This document shows, piece after piece, positions 8,384 to 20,303 of a stretch of DNA of 64,000 nucleotides. The translations under genes and the position numbers were made by a program. Below the pieces are notes generated by a model. That model was not told the origin of the DNA. It made no database searches and was given only the letters and a program-made list of their open reading frames with translations. This DNA is from Serripes groenlandicus (lineage: Eukaryota > Mollusca > Bivalvia > Cardiida > Cardiidae), in assembly GCA_031761405.1 (NCBI GenBank), contig JASEVX010000006.1, positions 26,421,097 to 26,485,096 of the forward strand, written 5' to 3'. Positions within the stretch are counted from its first letter, which is position 1. Every line of letters starts with the position of its first letter.

Positions 8384-8850
8384 TTGAACCTCTTCCCACA
8401 TACAACATAATTAAGTCTCACCGAGTTTGCAGCAGACGAATTTGAAACATCTAGCTTAACCCTTTCCCTCATATAGACGCTTTCTGGTGCCTCTTCAGCA
8501 GACGGCTTTTTTAAAACATAGTGACAAAAGAAGAAATTGCTCAAGACGAGTAATTTCTCCTTTTGCCACAATGTTTTCCACTTTTAGTCATAGGTTATCC
8601 ATTCAATTATAGAGATTTTCCAATTTTTTACAAAATATGTTCAAAGTCGTCTGCTGCAGAATTTTCGTATGAGGGAAAGGGTTAAATATGGAGACACATT
8701 ATAAATTAATGCATCATTATTTGATAGGGTTATAAACTTTGAAATTAAAAGTAAAGTTGCCAATTTTGAAAGATTTCTCCTTTTGACACAACATTGGTAT
8801 CTGAAGTTGTCTGCTGCAGATGTATAAACAGTGCATGTGGGCAACATGAG
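8384..8850 (-). mobile_element. Older TTAA-MITE split by a younger copy
   Basis: The left half (8384-8455: CTTCCCACATACAAC, then GCAGCAGACGAATTTGAA) and right half (8686-8850: TTTCTCCTTTTGACACAAC, GTCTGCTGCAGATG, GCATGTGGG) are one old reverse copy, separated by the young copy at 8456-8685. Confidence 0.7.
8456..8685 (+). mobile_element. TTAA-MITE, young, nested in an older copy
   Basis: 230 bp with exact TTAA at both ends, terminal repeats CCCTTTCCCTCATA and TATGAGGGAAAGGG, and an intact central hairpin (TTGCTC...GAGTAA). Confidence 0.92.
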
Positions 8851-10074
8851 AGTAAGGTAAAATAACTACCAGTTAGTTTATCTTGATAATAACACCTCAT
8901 TCATAACTCTTAGCCAGTATATGATGACTGCATGAAACCAGTCCACTTTTAGGTCTGATATGAGGCACATGAACCTGCTAGTCCTACCACTCTCAAGACA
9001 GCCGCTAGTAACAAGCCATATTGGGAGACAAGGTCAAATGTTCCATGATATGAAGGACAAGTGGGACAGATAGGTAAACCTGTTACACTTCTAGTTTTAG
9101 ATGTCAGAAGTACCGTCCCATCAACTGACTATGTGAACTCAGGCAGGCAGCAGTCAGTACAGGCGCTGATGAGAATGTGCATTATGCATTAGGCTGCTCG
9201 CCCGAGTTTTCCCTAGCCCTTTCCTACAATAACTCAATAATTCCACCAAAGCAGGGACAGGATGAGTTCAAAAGATATATAAGTTATACATTGTAATCAG
9301 GTTAGGACATTTAGACATCCATTCAATTTCAGTTCATTGACCTCTATAAACTACCGGCCAATTATAATCAATCTAAATCATCATAAGTCAAGGTTGTTCT
9401 ACCTATTTATCGCAACAACTCAATGGTATACTTATCGAATGTTGTAAATTTATCTGATAACAATTATTATTATAACACAACCTTATAAGGGACGGTCAAT
9501 GAAAATTTTAAATCAAAATATTGAATCAAAATATTCATTTCACCCATTGAAACAGATAGTATCTCGGCAAACTTTATAATTAAAAGGTCTGGTTCAAGGG
9601 TAATCATTTTCAAACGTCAAATACTACGTAACTCTTGAAACTTTAAGTGATAACTATATTATAAGCAAAATAATACCGATTTGATTCTGTTTGACTAGCA
9701 TTTGAACAATGTAAGTAGCTTATTTTGTAAATCTGAAAATGTGCAAATTATTATTGACTTACTGAGTGTCAAAACCCTATATCTGAAATAAAATAAATCT
9801 GCAGCAGACATTGAACTTGAAAGAAATTTAAGTAAAATTAATGAATGTCTATGGAATAGCGATGGGTATAATGTGGCAAACATAATGTTGTCTGCTGCTG
9901 CACAGACGCGTCAAAATTAGAGACAATTCCTTTCTGAGTGCCCACATGACAAGGATGATTCATAGGGTTTGGTTGGATAATATTAGGGAGACATTGTGGG
10001 GAAAGGAGCTGTGTATACCCCTACTTATCTGGAGCCCGGCATCTCCACCAAACTATGAGATATACAACCCATTC
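8851..10074. other. Non-coding region with a MITE relic
   Basis: No gene. Around 9770-9930 there is an eroded reverse copy of the TTAA-MITE (ATCTGCAGCAGACATTGAA, then GTTGTCTGCTGCTGC and CAGACGCGTC). The rest holds nothing I recognise. Confidence 0.45.
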
Positions 10075-10307
10075 TTAACCCTTTCCCTGATACAACAAAT
10101 CTGCAGCAGACGACTTTAAACATATTTTGTCAAAAAATAGTAAATCTAGCTCTTTAATTGAATGGTTATACCTATGACTAAAAGTGGAAAACATTGTAGA
10201 AAAAGGAGAAATTGCTCGTTTTGAGCAATTTCTTCTTTTGTCACTATGTTTTAAAAAAGCTGTCTGCTGCAGAGGCGTCAGAAAGCATCTATTACGGAAA
10301 GGGTTAA
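10075..10307 (-). mobile_element. TTAA-MITE, full length, reverse
   Basis: TTAACCCTTTCCC at the left and GGAAAGGGTTAA at the right. Both CTGCAGCAGACG-type motifs and a perfect TTGCTC/GAGCAA hairpin are present. Confidence 0.9.
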
Positions 10308-10429
10308 AGCTAATATTAATTTCGAGTTTGGAGAAAAATTGATTCTTTCATAAAAATTTGACAAAAAACTTTACCACAGAAAATGGAGCCAGATGGATGC
10401 TATGATATATGATTAATGGGCCCCAATGC

Positions 10430-10675
10430 ATCAAAACCTTTACCCCCATTTTAACAAAGCCAAATATATACAGCAGATTATCTCTTGAAAAATACTACAG
10501 CAAGACTACAAATTGCTCAAGTTGAGCAATTTATAAATTCACCTCATTCCACAATGTGTTCAATTAAGTCTATTCAATATTCAATAATTAAAATTTCATT
10601 GATAAAGATTTTCAACATTTTTGCCTTTTTTACGTCATAATATAATCTGCTGCATCCAGATTTCTTGTATTTACC
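10430..10675 (+). mobile_element. TTAA-MITE relic
   Basis: The central hairpin AATTGCTCAAGTTGAGCAATT and right-half landmarks are visible; both termini are lost. Confidence 0.45.
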
Positions 10676-10716
10676 AAACATTTGTTTAAATCAAAATGTT
10701 AGGGTAATAATTAAGT

Positions 10717-10952
10717 TTAACCCTTTCTCCTTCATTCAGACGCTTTCTGACGCCTCTACAGCAGACGGCTTTTAGAAAACATTATAGTGTCAAAAGAAGA
10801 AATTGCTCAAACAAGCAATTTCTCCTTTTGCCACAATGTTTTCCACTTTAAGTCATTATAGGTTATCCATTCAATTATAAAGATTTACTATTTTTTGACA
10901 AATATGTTCAAAGTCGTCTGCTGCAGAATTGTTGTATGAGGGAATGGGTTAA
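10717..10952 (+). mobile_element. TTAA-MITE, full length
   Basis: TTAA at both ends. It follows the young consensus with small changes (TTTCTCCTTCATTCAG at the left, GGGAATGGGTTAA at the right). Confidence 0.9.
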
Positions 10953-10974
10953 CACAGTAACAAATTAACTATTG

Positions 10975-11115
10975 ACCCTTTCCCACTTGCAGAAAGATCT
11001 GCAGCAGACAACTTTATATATATTTTAGCAAAAAAGCTGATCATTTCAAAATATATCTGCTGCAGATTTGTTGTAAGTTAACCCTTTCCCTCATACAACA
11101 ATTATACCTCTACTC
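10975..11115. mobile_element. TTAA-MITE fragments
   Basis: A short internally deleted copy (CCCTTTCCCACTTGCAG ... CTGCTGCAGATTTGTTG) is followed at 11086 by the first ~30 bp of another copy (TTAACCCTTTCCCTCATA), which then stops. Confidence 0.6.
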
Positions 11116-11533
11116 ATTAGAAATAGAGAAGCTCTAATTCAGTACACACAATACTTTAAAATCTATTTGGTCGGATTTCACGCATCACCGCAGGTTCGAG
11201 TGACCAACACATGACAAACACAATAACAGCGGCAAGACCCATTAATCTTCAAATTGGTGATTCAGCAAACTCAGGGTTCTGTATTTGGCTTTGTTCGTCA
11301 TATTCGGAGAAACAATTGAATAGAATTTTGCTTTGTTCACTTCTGTTCAAATGCAAAATGAACATCTTTTCGTCTTCAGTATAAACACATGAAAGCCATT
11401 TAACATCAAATAGCAAGTCAACCATGTTACTAGTAATAAATACAAGCATCTTTTGATGCTGTTTTACGTGCATTTTGTAATCAATGTCACTAAACATGAT
11501 TCAATAGTTAAATGATATATGCCTTTTCTAATT

Positions 11534-11766
11534 TACCTTTCCCACAATTACAACAAATCTGCAGCAGACAACTTCGAATTAATCTGGTAAGAAATATGGT
11601 AAACCTCTATAAATCAAAGTTTTAACAATTTGAATAGAGTTGAAAATATTGTGGCTTAAAAGGAGAAATAGCTCATCATGAGCAATTTCTCCTTTTGTCG
11701 CAATGTTTTCAAAAGTCGTCTGCTGCCAAGGCGTAAAAAAAGCATATCTATGGGGGAAAAGGTTAA
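11534..11766 (-). mobile_element. TTAA-MITE, older, reverse
   Basis: The left TIR is damaged (CTTTCCCACAATTAC). The hairpin AGCTCATCATGAGCAATTTC, GTCGTCTGCTGCC and GGGGGAAAAGGTTAA remain. Confidence 0.75.
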
Positions 11767-11855
11767 AACAATTATAAACATTATTTATAAAAGCATTTTG
11801 CAATCACTTCATTTTCACTCTTAATTTACTCAAGCGTTACAACGCAAAATTGTCA

Positions 11856-12263
11856 TTTATCTTTTCCCACATACAACAATTCTGCAGAAGAGGACTTTGA
11901 ATACATATATATATGCAAAAACATGGAAAGTGAGACTCTTTAACCCGTTCCCTCATATAGACGCCTTCTGACGCCTCTGCAGCAGACGGCTTTTTGGAAA
12001 CATAGTGACAAAAGAAGAAATTGCACAAAACGTGCAATTTCTCCTTTTGCCACAATGTTTTCCACTTTTTGTCATAGGTTATCCATTCAGTTATGAAGAT
12101 TTTCTATGTTTTGACAAAATATGTTCAGTCGTCTGCTGCAGAATTGTTGTATGAGGGAAAGGGTTAAAGAAAAGTTTAGTCAATGGAAACAATTGAAAAA
12201 ATTGTGACAAAAGCCATCTGCTGCTTATAGATCAAAATGTGTCTGTAAGTGGGAAAGGGTTAA
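11856..12263 (-). mobile_element. Older TTAA-MITE split by a younger copy
   Basis: The halves at 11856-11939 (CTTTTCCCACATACAAC) and 12168-12263 (CCATCTGCTGC ... GTGGGAAAGGGTTAA) flank the young insertion. Confidence 0.7.
11940..12167 (+). mobile_element. TTAA-MITE, young, nested
   Basis: TTAA at both ends. The central stem AGAAATTGCACAAAACGTGCAATTTCTCC has arms that match perfectly (GAAATTGCAC/GTGCAATTTC). Confidence 0.9.
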
Positions 12264-12429
12264 TTAATTTGTAAACCTTTTCTTAACAGTTTTAAACATT
12301 ATTTCTAAATGCATAAGCACAATTATAGCTTCTTTCCAACTCTCAGTAACTCATGCAAGACTTCTTGTTTACTGCAAATTTCTCATTAAATGGGAAAGGA
12401 CAATTGTACCAACACTTTTTTATGTTCTG

Positions 12430-12651
12430 TTAACCCTTTCCCACCTGCAGACACATTTTGACGCAATAGCAGCAGACAACTTTTGAAAACATTGTGGCCA
12501 AAGGTGAAATTACTCATGAATTGCCCTTTGGCCACAATGTCTTCAACTGTATGTAACAATTAAGCTATCTTTTATAGAGATTTTTCAAGTTTTTGTCCCC
12601 ATGTTTTCAAAGTCGTCTGCTGCAGATTTGCTGTATGTTGGAACGGGTTAA
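12430..12651 (+). mobile_element. TTAA-MITE, second subfamily
   Basis: Shares TTAACCCTTTCCCACCTGCA, GACGCAATAGCAGCAGAC and GGCCAAAGGTGAAATT with the copy at 55191-55413, which differs consistently from the young subfamily. It ends GGAACGGGTTAA. Confidence 0.85.
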
Positions 12652-13160
12652 CCCAAGCAATTGCTTGATTTTCAACTCTTGTAACTCAAGATATATGTTA
12701 ATCACTATTTGTCTTTAAATGGTAAAAGACATTAATTGTTAATGTTCTGGTAGCATTTAGTTGGTAGCAAAAAGCGACTCCAACAAAGGCACATGACCAT
12801 GTTTTCTTTATTTCGCACTCACTTGAACATGCTTAATTGTATCACTGGTAAAGAACAATCATGAAACAATAAACACCCAGATGTGGTGGGGGCCCCTCCC
12901 CCAAACTTTATTGATTTATACCTGATTGTTGGCTCGCCCATTCATGATAAACACACACAGACTTTATTGTTCGCCAAAACATGTGTAACTCTAACCCAAA
13001 CAATCTTACACTTCCCGTAAAAAATATGACAGAAATTGTAAGAATAGCTCGAGTTAATTGTCTGCTTTTAGAACAAGGAAAATGTTTTGATATTGTAAGC
13101 CTTGTCTGCTTTAAAAATGATTGAGAATGAATATGTTAAACCTCGAAAATTTAAAAAAGT
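12652..13160. other. Non-coding spacer
   Basis: No gene. Contains a GC-rich palindrome GGGGGCCCCTCCCCC near 12889 flanked by CAATAAA and TTTATTG, possibly the centre of an unrecognised inverted-repeat element. Confidence 0.35.
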
Positions 13161-13361
13161 AATCCTTTTCCTACGACTATCTGCGGCAGAGGGCTTTCAA
13201 AACACTTTGGCAAAAATATGCGACTCTCATATTCTATAAAAGACAGTACAGTAGTACAATCATTGAAAAGCTAGCTCTAAGAGTTGAAATCATTGTGGCT
13301 CAGTAGGAGAATTTTTTTCAAAACTTGTTAAGCTGCAGCAGAGATGCATTAAAATGCCTCT
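13161..13361 (-). mobile_element. TTAA-MITE relic
   Basis: CCTTTTCCTACGACTATCTG at the left and AAGCTGCAGCAGAGATGC near the right; the centre is eroded. It abuts the young copy that follows. Confidence 0.45.
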
Positions 13362-13590
13362 TAACCCTTTCCCTCATATAGACGCTTTCTGACGCCTCTG
13401 CAGCAGACGGCTTTTTGAAAACATAGTGACAAAAGAAGAAATTGCACAAAACGTGCAATTTCTCCTTTTGCCACAATGTTTTCCTCTTTTAGTCATAGGT
13501 TATCCATTCAATTATAGAGATTTTCCATTAGTTGACAAAATATGTTCAAAGTCGTCTGCTGCAGAATTGTCGTATGAGGGAAAGGGTTAA
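13362..13590 (+). mobile_element. TTAA-MITE, young, close to consensus
   Basis: 229 bp. TIRs are perfect over at least 18 bp (TTAACCCTTTCCCTCATA), the hairpin stem GAAATTGCAC/GTGCAATTTC is perfect, and the right arm GTCGTCTGCTGCAG is intact. Confidence 0.93.
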
Positions 13591-13689
13591 CGTCAATTCG
13601 ATTTCTTAAAGTACCAACAACAAAAGAGCTAAATCTAAATCTAGAGAATCATTTAATTAACAGAAGTTACTAGCAAAATTTATCAGATG

Positions 13690-14080
13690 CAAGTTTAACT
13701 TATCATCAATATGTTTGGAACAATCTACTGTTAATACAACTATGACTCTTTATGTTGAAGGCGCCACAATTGGAAATGAATGTAGAATCATATAACAGCT
13801 AGTAGTTACAAAGTAGCATCAAAAGCATTTAGTTTAAATTTCCTACCTCTCATCCCAAATGTCTGTAACAATTGGAAATACAATTTTGATACATTTTCTT
13901 TAAGTTGAAGGTGCCATAATTGGAAATAAATGTTTTTCCGACATTAGCAGGATTATAAAACAGTAGTAGTAGTAGCAGCAGCATGAAAAGCATTTAATTT
14001 GCCTTATCCCCAACGTCTGGAACAATCAGAAATACAACTTTGATACAAGGTCATGGAAGGTGCCATATATAGTCAGAACT
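13690..14080. repeat. Imperfect tandem repeat, about 2.5 units of 140-160 bp
   Basis: The landmark GAAGGYGCCAYAATTGG recurs at 13757, 13917 and (eroded) 14056. Each is preceded by a segment with GGAACAAT and ATACAACT. A short (AGT)n/(AGC)n run lies near 13962-13980. Confidence 0.65.
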
Positions 14081-14933
14081 AAATTATTTTTCTCACAACA
14101 TTTTCAAAGTGTCTCTCTTGCAGAGACTTTTAAAAATCATCTGTATCAGGGGAAGGGTTCAACTTGGCATAATGATTCCATCTTGATGATGTTTGACAAT
14201 ACCTTTCAACATCGGGTGCAATAATGCCTGTGCACATCTGAAGACAATATGTAATCACGGTAATTAACAAATCTTTAAAATCCGGGAGAACAAAGCCACA
14301 GTATTGGCAGCCTTTCAGACATTACTGCTCTTGTTATGTTTATTATGCCTGAATAGAAAACATCATAACTTCAATTATTTTTTTTCTTTGCCCTCATTAT
14401 TAAGATAATACAAGCCATGCCAAGGTGAAAAGGGTTCATTTTGAACATGCAAACATTAAAGATTTAAATGAGCCCCCTGCGCCTAATGCTCTGAGTCTAT
14501 CCAGTCTTTGCTTTCGGCATAATATTATGTTAATGCTGATTTTTTTAAATGGACTTGTCAATCTCTTTATACCGACTCTTTGGAATATATACATCAAGAT
14601 GGGCACCAAACAGTATAGAGTCTGGTCAGCATCCAAGCCAGCTGATCTGGCTCTATACTGGTGGCACAGGCTTTAGAAAAATCAGTTCAAGCAGTCCCAT
14701 TAAGTATATTCTGACATAAGTGAAATTAGTGGCATTTCTATTGGTGTCTTTAACAAGGAGCAAAGAGGGAATAAAATACTTATTTTTTGTCAGACCAAAC
14801 AGAGACTGAATTCTGTGGGCATAATTGATGGTAAATATGTGCTTGTAGAATGTCTAGGAAAAATTCACTGCTTTGTTTCTAATTAAGTAAGAGAATATAC
14901 TAATAAGTATTATAATTAATGATTCCTATAAAA
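14081..14933. other. Non-coding region with MITE scraps
   Basis: A right-end scrap of the TTAA-MITE lies at about 14090-14165. The remainder holds no supported gene. Confidence 0.4.
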
Positions 14934-15108
14934 GTTCTGACGCCTGTGCAGCAGACGACTTTTAAAGACATTGTGACAAAAAAAAGTCCTCTTGTCACAA
15001 TGTTTTCAACTCTTTAATTAAACCCTTATTTATGGAGATTTTCATGTCTTTGCCAATATGTTTTGGAAGTCATTTGCTGAGGATTTTTTGTATGTTGGAA
15101 AGGGTTAA
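14934..15108 (+). mobile_element. TTAA-MITE, left-truncated
   Basis: Begins at TTCTGACGCCTGTGCAGCAG without the outer TIR and ends TTGGAAAGGGTTAA. Confidence 0.7.
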
Positions 15109-15506
15109 TTCACTGCAAAAGTGATAGTGTCATATGAAAGATGTGCATTATAGAATATTGCTGAAGATTTACATTAACCATTATTAAACACCTTGCCAAA
15201 TAAACCTGAGAAATTACGGTATTGAATTAATGATTTTTGGTAACCTTTGCTGTCAAATGTAATACCCAAGGTGAGAGTGACATTATAAACCTGATAATAA
15301 CTGACAGACTGGTTGACAAGTTTGTGGCCGAACATAATAGACTGGTTTATCAAAATATTACATAGAATTAGGTCATAGACTGTCATAACCATACAGTGGC
15401 CATCTTGTTGAATGATTGGGTAATAAGGATTGTCAGTTATTGACTTCTTGCTGGCTTTAGAATAAACATTAGTGAACGGCCACTCTCTAATATGTACCCT
15501 TTATTA

Positions 15507-15560
15507 ACTAACCTTTTCCCACATACCACAAATCTGCAGCAGACGACTGTGAACACTTAC
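15507..15560 (-). mobile_element. TTAA-MITE end fragment
   Basis: AACCTTTTCCCACATACCAC and CTGCAGCAGACGACT mark one end of a reverse copy; the rest is missing or eroded. Confidence 0.5.
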
Positions 15561-15737
15561 CTACAAATAATATGTGAAACTATTGAAAAAAATGTCCATT
15601 TTACTGTCTCTTACGTTTTTACTTTACTTATAGATATGAGTTTTTGGCAAGTAATACATTGTTTTCAATCAAATATTGTGATCAAAGTCAAAGTTGTAAA
15701 AGAGTACTTATACTTAAATAATTTAAAAGGATAATAC

Positions 15738-15976
15738 TTTAAACCTTTTACAACATAAAAACAAATATGAGGCAGACATCTTAAAAAAACAACTAGACCA
15801 AAATGATGAAAATCTCTTTAAAGTTTAATAATTGAACAAGAATTGAAAAAATTATGGCAATTAATGAGAAAGTGTTCATTCATGAGCAATTTCTCCTTTT
15901 ACCACAATGTTTTCAAAAAACTTCTGCTGTTTCTTAAGTTTTAAAATGTGTCTGCAAGTGGGAAAGGGGGTTAAAT
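15738..15976 (-). mobile_element. TTAA-MITE, old, reverse
   Basis: Eroded left end, TGAGCAATTTCTCCTTTTAC in the centre, and GTGGGAAAGGGGGTTAA at the right. Confidence 0.65.
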
Positions 15977-16056
15977 TAAGCTGGTCTGAGAGAGGTGCTT
16001 GACTCAGGTGTTTTAAACTTTAATCTTTAGGATTTAGTTTTTTACGGTAAAAAGTT

Positions 16057-16272
16057 TTAACCCTTTCCCACATAGAGACAATTTCTGATGCCTCTGCAGC
16101 AGAAGGCTTTTTGAAAACATAGTGACAAAAGAAGAAATTGCACAGAACGTGCAATTTCTCCTTTTGCCACAATGTTTTCCTCTTTTTGGCCAATTATGGA
16201 GATTTTCTATGTTTCGACAAAGTACGTTCAAAGTCGTCTGCTGCAGAATTGTCGTATGAGGGAAAGGGTTAA
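16057..16272 (+). mobile_element. TTAA-MITE, full ends, small internal deletion
   Basis: TTAA-bounded with a perfect hairpin stem (TTGCAC/GTGCAA). Lacks the segment around TCATAGGTTATCC found in consensus copies. Confidence 0.9.
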
Positions 16273-16341
16273 AATTGTTTTCAACATCCCACGTACTAGT
16301 TACCTGTAACCAGGGTTACACATCATTTCTGCTTCTCCTTC

Positions 16342-16548
16342 GATTGATTGGGGTTTAACGCCGTTTTTAACAATTTCTCAGATATATCACGGCGGCCAGT
16401 TACCTAACTCATGCATTTCCTGGTTTTCTCACACCAGTCAAGTACTCCACACAACAATCTTCCCAAGCAACTGGCTGCTTTTCCACATAGACTTAGCCCA
16501 TTGGTGGAAGACAAATAACGCATGTCACATTGACTTTTGTCAATCGTC
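16342..16548 (-). mobile_element. SINE body, head missing
   Basis: Read on minus, it has the molluscan SINE body ending GGCGTTAAACCCCAATCAAT but lacks the tRNA-like head. The next SINE inserted at its upstream end. Confidence 0.8.
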
Positions 16549-16560
16549 AGAAAGAAACAA

Positions 16561-16817
16561 TTTGTTTGTTTGGAGTTTAACGCCGCTTTCAACAGCTTTG
16601 GTCATATCACGGCGGTCAGTGCACCTACCCCTGTTTTCCTGGCTTTCCTACACCAGTACTTACACAACATTCTTTCGAAGCCACTGACTACTTTCTCACA
16701 TAGATCAGAGGTGAGAGGCGATGGAAAAATCGCCCGAAAGAATGTCGCCGCAACCGGGCATCGAACCCGTGACCTCCAGATCACGAGTCAGATACGCCAC
16801 CAACCGAGCTACCCGGC
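16561..16817 (-). mobile_element. tRNA-derived SINE with 14-bp target duplication
   Basis: A full-length minus-strand SINE. Its tRNA-like head (about 16740-16817) has an A-box TAGCTCGGTTGG and a B-box GGTTCGATGCC. The body ends GGCGTTAAACTCC with a (AAAC)n-type tail. It is flanked by the direct repeat TCAGAAAGAAACAA at 16547-16560 and 16818-16831. The same subfamily occurs at 29911-30159. Confidence 0.92.
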
Positions 16818-17029
16818 TCAGAAAGAAACAAAACAAACAAAACAAAAGTGACCTGATCCTGAGCTTTGTCCAATCCTGTGTTTTATCATGGTCCACATTA
16901 CATAACTAAGGTGAGAAAACTGGTCTTTCCCCCAATGTCTCTCTTATTACTCCACCAAATCTTATGTTGTAGGTACTCAAATGGTTTCTACTCACTTAAA
17001 TTACACTTTCATTTTTACAGAATTTCCAT

Positions 17030-17096
17030 ATTTTTGTCTAAACGTTTCCAAAGTCGATCATCTGCTTCAGATTTGTTGTATGTGAAAAAGGGTTGA
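17030..17096 (+). mobile_element. TTAA-MITE right-end scrap
   Basis: TTCCAAAGTCGATCATCTGC and GTATGTGAAAAAGGGTTGA match the right end of an old forward copy. Confidence 0.45.
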
Positions 17097-17319
17097 AAAC
17101 ATTTGAAAAGCAATTGAATATCAGTTACATATGTACTAGAAATCAAACAATTTTCTGTACACCTGATTTAATTGATTCAAAATGATTACATTATTCACTA
17201 AATCGATCAGCACAGCTCCAGTGATTTGATGCGTTATTCACATTCTAAAGTCCTTATTTGACCTTTAACCCAATGTTGTGGTACTCCAAATAATTGTCTC
17301 AATAGGGTCATTGAGTAAC

Positions 17320-17637
17320 CTTTACCCTTTCCAACATATAGACACTTTTTGACACCTCTGCAGCAGACGACCTTTGAAAACATTGTGACAAAAGCATAAA
17401 TTGCTCAAAACGAACAATTTCTACTTTTGCCACAATGTTTTAAACAAATTACACTAACAAGCCGGTGACTTTTGAGAACATGGTGGCATGCAAATGTCTC
17501 CTTTTGTCACAATGGTTTTAATTCAAATTAATTATCACACTCTCAATAATAGCAATTTCATATATTTTGTTTTGAATTTCACCTAGATGTTCTCAAAATC
17601 TTCTGCTGCAGATTTGTTGTATGTGGGAAAGGGTTAA
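17320..17637 (+). mobile_element. TTAA-MITE, old, with duplicated centre
   Basis: Left end ACCCTTTCCAACATATAGAC and right end GTGGGAAAGGGTTAA. The central CTTTTG(T/C)CACAATG block appears twice, so this copy carries an internal duplication or a second nested relic. Confidence 0.75.
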
Positions 17638-18184
17638 CTATCCTATCAGGATCACACTGAGTCAACGCTGATCCGAATCTACACTGATAACGAAACAGAG
17701 CAGTGTCATTTAAGTTTAGTTCACTTACAATCTGAGAGGTTTTGAAAGAGTCTTATAAGGACTGGTATTGTATTTCATTACTGGGCCTATTTCGATATAA
17801 TCACGTCTGAACGCTTCAAGTGACCCTACGTATATATATACCTGTTATTATGAAACATTATTGTAATGTCAACAAAATGCTTCGTTGACGATTTGTTCAG
17901 ATGCCTCGATCGGTGTTTAAGTGCAAATTAATAAACCTCTCTCCATTTATCTATTTGGCACGATTCAAATTTGTTCCATTAGGGTTTTTATTTTAATTAT
18001 GAACCTAACCAATTTGGGAATTGCAAAGGATCTTCAAAAACAGATTTCTAACAATCAAACGTAATGGCTATCATTTAGAATGATTGATTGGGGTTAATCG
18101 ACTAAACGTTACCCTATAGTTGATATTTGGAGGCTTTCCTAATTTCAAATGAATGATGTGCCTGAAAAAAGCTTATATTTTAGA

Positions 18185-18442
18185 TTGATTGTTTGTATTG
18201 TATTTAGTTTAACGGCATTTTCAACAGTTTTTCATTTATATCATAAATACCACTGTCCCATAATGTATCCTGACACCAGCGATCAGTCATGTAATGGTCA
18301 CCCCACAAGCCTGAGTGCCAAGGAGGATATTTTGCCATTACTACCATTTTTAAAGTCTTTGGATTGACCCGACCTAGGATTTAATCTGAGATCTTCCGCA
18401 CCCGAGACTGACGCTCCACCACTTTACACCATCTACAGGGAC
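18185..18442 (-). mobile_element. Degenerate SINE, second type
   Basis: Shares order and wording with 26286-26543: TTTAACGGCATTTTCAACAG, GACACCAGCGATCAGTCA, CCACAAGCCTGAG and CGCCAAGGAGG-like blocks, then a tRNA-like end (CTCCACCACTTTACACCA). Confidence 0.65.
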
Positions 18443-19309
18443 TGGTAAAATTGAATATACAGCTCTCAGGTTGTTATGCTTCACAGAATAGGTGCAGTTA
18501 TGATTTATCAATCATTATAATGTAAACCTCTAGTTCACCTGAGCATGTCAATTTTAGCAAGCCCTTAAAATGAGCTTCTCTGTGGTAAACTTGTGTATTT
18601 GAAACAGCCACTTAAATTGTCCTCCATAAGAAATTAATTGAAAAGAAAAATCAAGTTAAATGCATCGATCGTTATATGTGAATAAAATTTTAATGACCTA
18701 ATATTCAAGTATTCAGTTTTGAGCCATGAATTTAGGATGATGTTCTCATTCTGAAGGCTCTAAAAATATCATAAATGTATTTGAATTTGTGCTCAAGTAT
18801 CTGATTGGTCAGAATCAAGTTAATTCTCGAAACTGAACGATCAAATTAGGTTTATTAAGTTAGTATAAGAATAAAGTTCCTTTCTGAGCACAGAGACCAG
18901 ACCGTCTTCAGAGTTTTATAGTTGCGGGGACCAGGAGTTTTATTGAGCAAATAGTGAAGTAATTGATCTATGCTTAAATTATATTTGTTCCTACTGTTGC
19001 TGCCACATGACACAGAGGTTATAACAAATATTTTTCTATGTAAGCTAACCTTGTTGTAAATGTGACAGTTAAAATGACCTTGAGTAGGTTGAACATGTAT
19101 GCACGAATACATTCCATGCAACAGTTCAATTTGCAATTTGCAGGACTGGTGGAATATAAGTTTGAAAGATTTATTAAAAGGGAAAAGTAACAAAAAGGAA
19201 AAGAATAATATTTGCTAAAAACATGTAAACAATTTGTCTTTTCAATGGCCCTTGTACTGATGTGTTATTTACTCAAGCAAATGTATTCACTGCTGACAGG
19301 TACTTGTTT
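18443..19309. other. Non-coding spacer
   Basis: No supported gene or named element. Confidence 0.4.
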
Positions 19310-19435
19310 ATTAACCCATTCCCACATTATGAGAAATCTGAAGCAGATGACTTTGAATATTTGAATAAACTATGGAAAATCTTTAAGCACTGTCTCACCA
19401 GAGTCTTTACTGAGTGTCTATATTTTATATAGATC

Positions 19436-19645
19436 TTACCACTTTCCATGATATAGACTCTTTCTGAAGCCTCTGCAGGAGACGGCTTTTTGAAACACGG
19501 TGACAAAATTTAAGCAGAAATTGCTAAAAACGGATCAATTTTTCCTTTTGTCACCATGTTTTCAACTCTATTCAAATATTGTACTTTCATTTGAAGGGAG
19601 TTTTCAATCGTCTGCTGCAGAGTTGTCCTAAGTGGGAAATGGTTA
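19436..19645 (+). mobile_element. TTAA-MITE, old, forward
   Basis: CCACTTTCCATGATATAGAC at the left and GTCTGCTGCAGAG ... GTGGGAAATGGTTAA at the right. An end fragment of another copy lies at about 19310-19395. Confidence 0.7.
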
Positions 19646-19699
19646 ATTCAATTATTCCAATAAAATAGAGAAGTCTTAGTCAGTTGTACAATAACATAC

Positions 19700-20088
19700 A
19701 ATTTTTTTGCCGCAGACAAATTTGAATTCATATTGACAAAAACATGAACAAAATTCAATAGAGTTGAAAACCTTGTGGCAAAAGGAGAAATATCTGCAGC
19801 AGGCAACTTTGAGGTAACCATTTATATGGAAAACCTGTAGATAAATAAAATTAGAACTTTTGATTGAAATTCTAAATTATGTTGTTAGTGGAGTCAAATT
19901 GCTCAATATGAGCAATTTATCTTTTTACCACACAGTTTTAAAAAGTCATATTACTGCAGATATATATGGCAACATGGCATTGCATTTCAAGGGCTTCATG
20001 CACAACAGTTGTAACTACATATTGTTCAAGATGCAGACACAAACGTTTTGCATAAAACCATCGATATGTATGAAGGAAAGGGATAAAC
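19700..20088 (-). mobile_element. TTAA-MITE relic with inserted repeat
   Basis: TTGCCGCAGACAAATTTGAA at the left and GAAGGAAAGGGATAAAC at the right. Between them, 19970-20060 resembles the arms of the inverted repeat at 22069-22314 (GGGCTTCATGCACAAC, GTTGTAACTAC). Confidence 0.5.
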
Positions 20089-20303
20089 TTAACCCTTTCC
20101 CTCATATAGACGCTTTCTGACGCCTCTGCAGCAGATGGCTTTTTGAAAACATAGTGACAAAAGAAGAAATAGCTCAAAACTTTTAGTCATTATTATTACT
20201 CACTCACTCAGGTTACCCATTCAATTATAGAGATTTTCTATGTTTTGACAAAACATGTTCAAAGTCGTCTGCTGCAGAATTGTCGTATGAGGGAAAGGGT
20301 TAC
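20089..20303 (+). mobile_element. TTAA-MITE, hairpin deleted
   Basis: Left end exact; right end GGGAAAGGGTTAC (last base changed). The right arm of the central hairpin is missing and replaced by an ATT/ACTC short-repeat tract (about 20187-20209). Confidence 0.88.

Noticed and set aside
11249..11497. 82-codon minus-strand frame
   Set aside because: Reads as a plausible peptide but has no known motif, splice context or neighbouring exon; insufficient support.
14425..14676. 83-codon open frame
   Set aside because: No recognisable domain and an equally open frame on the opposite strand; likely repeat-derived or chance.
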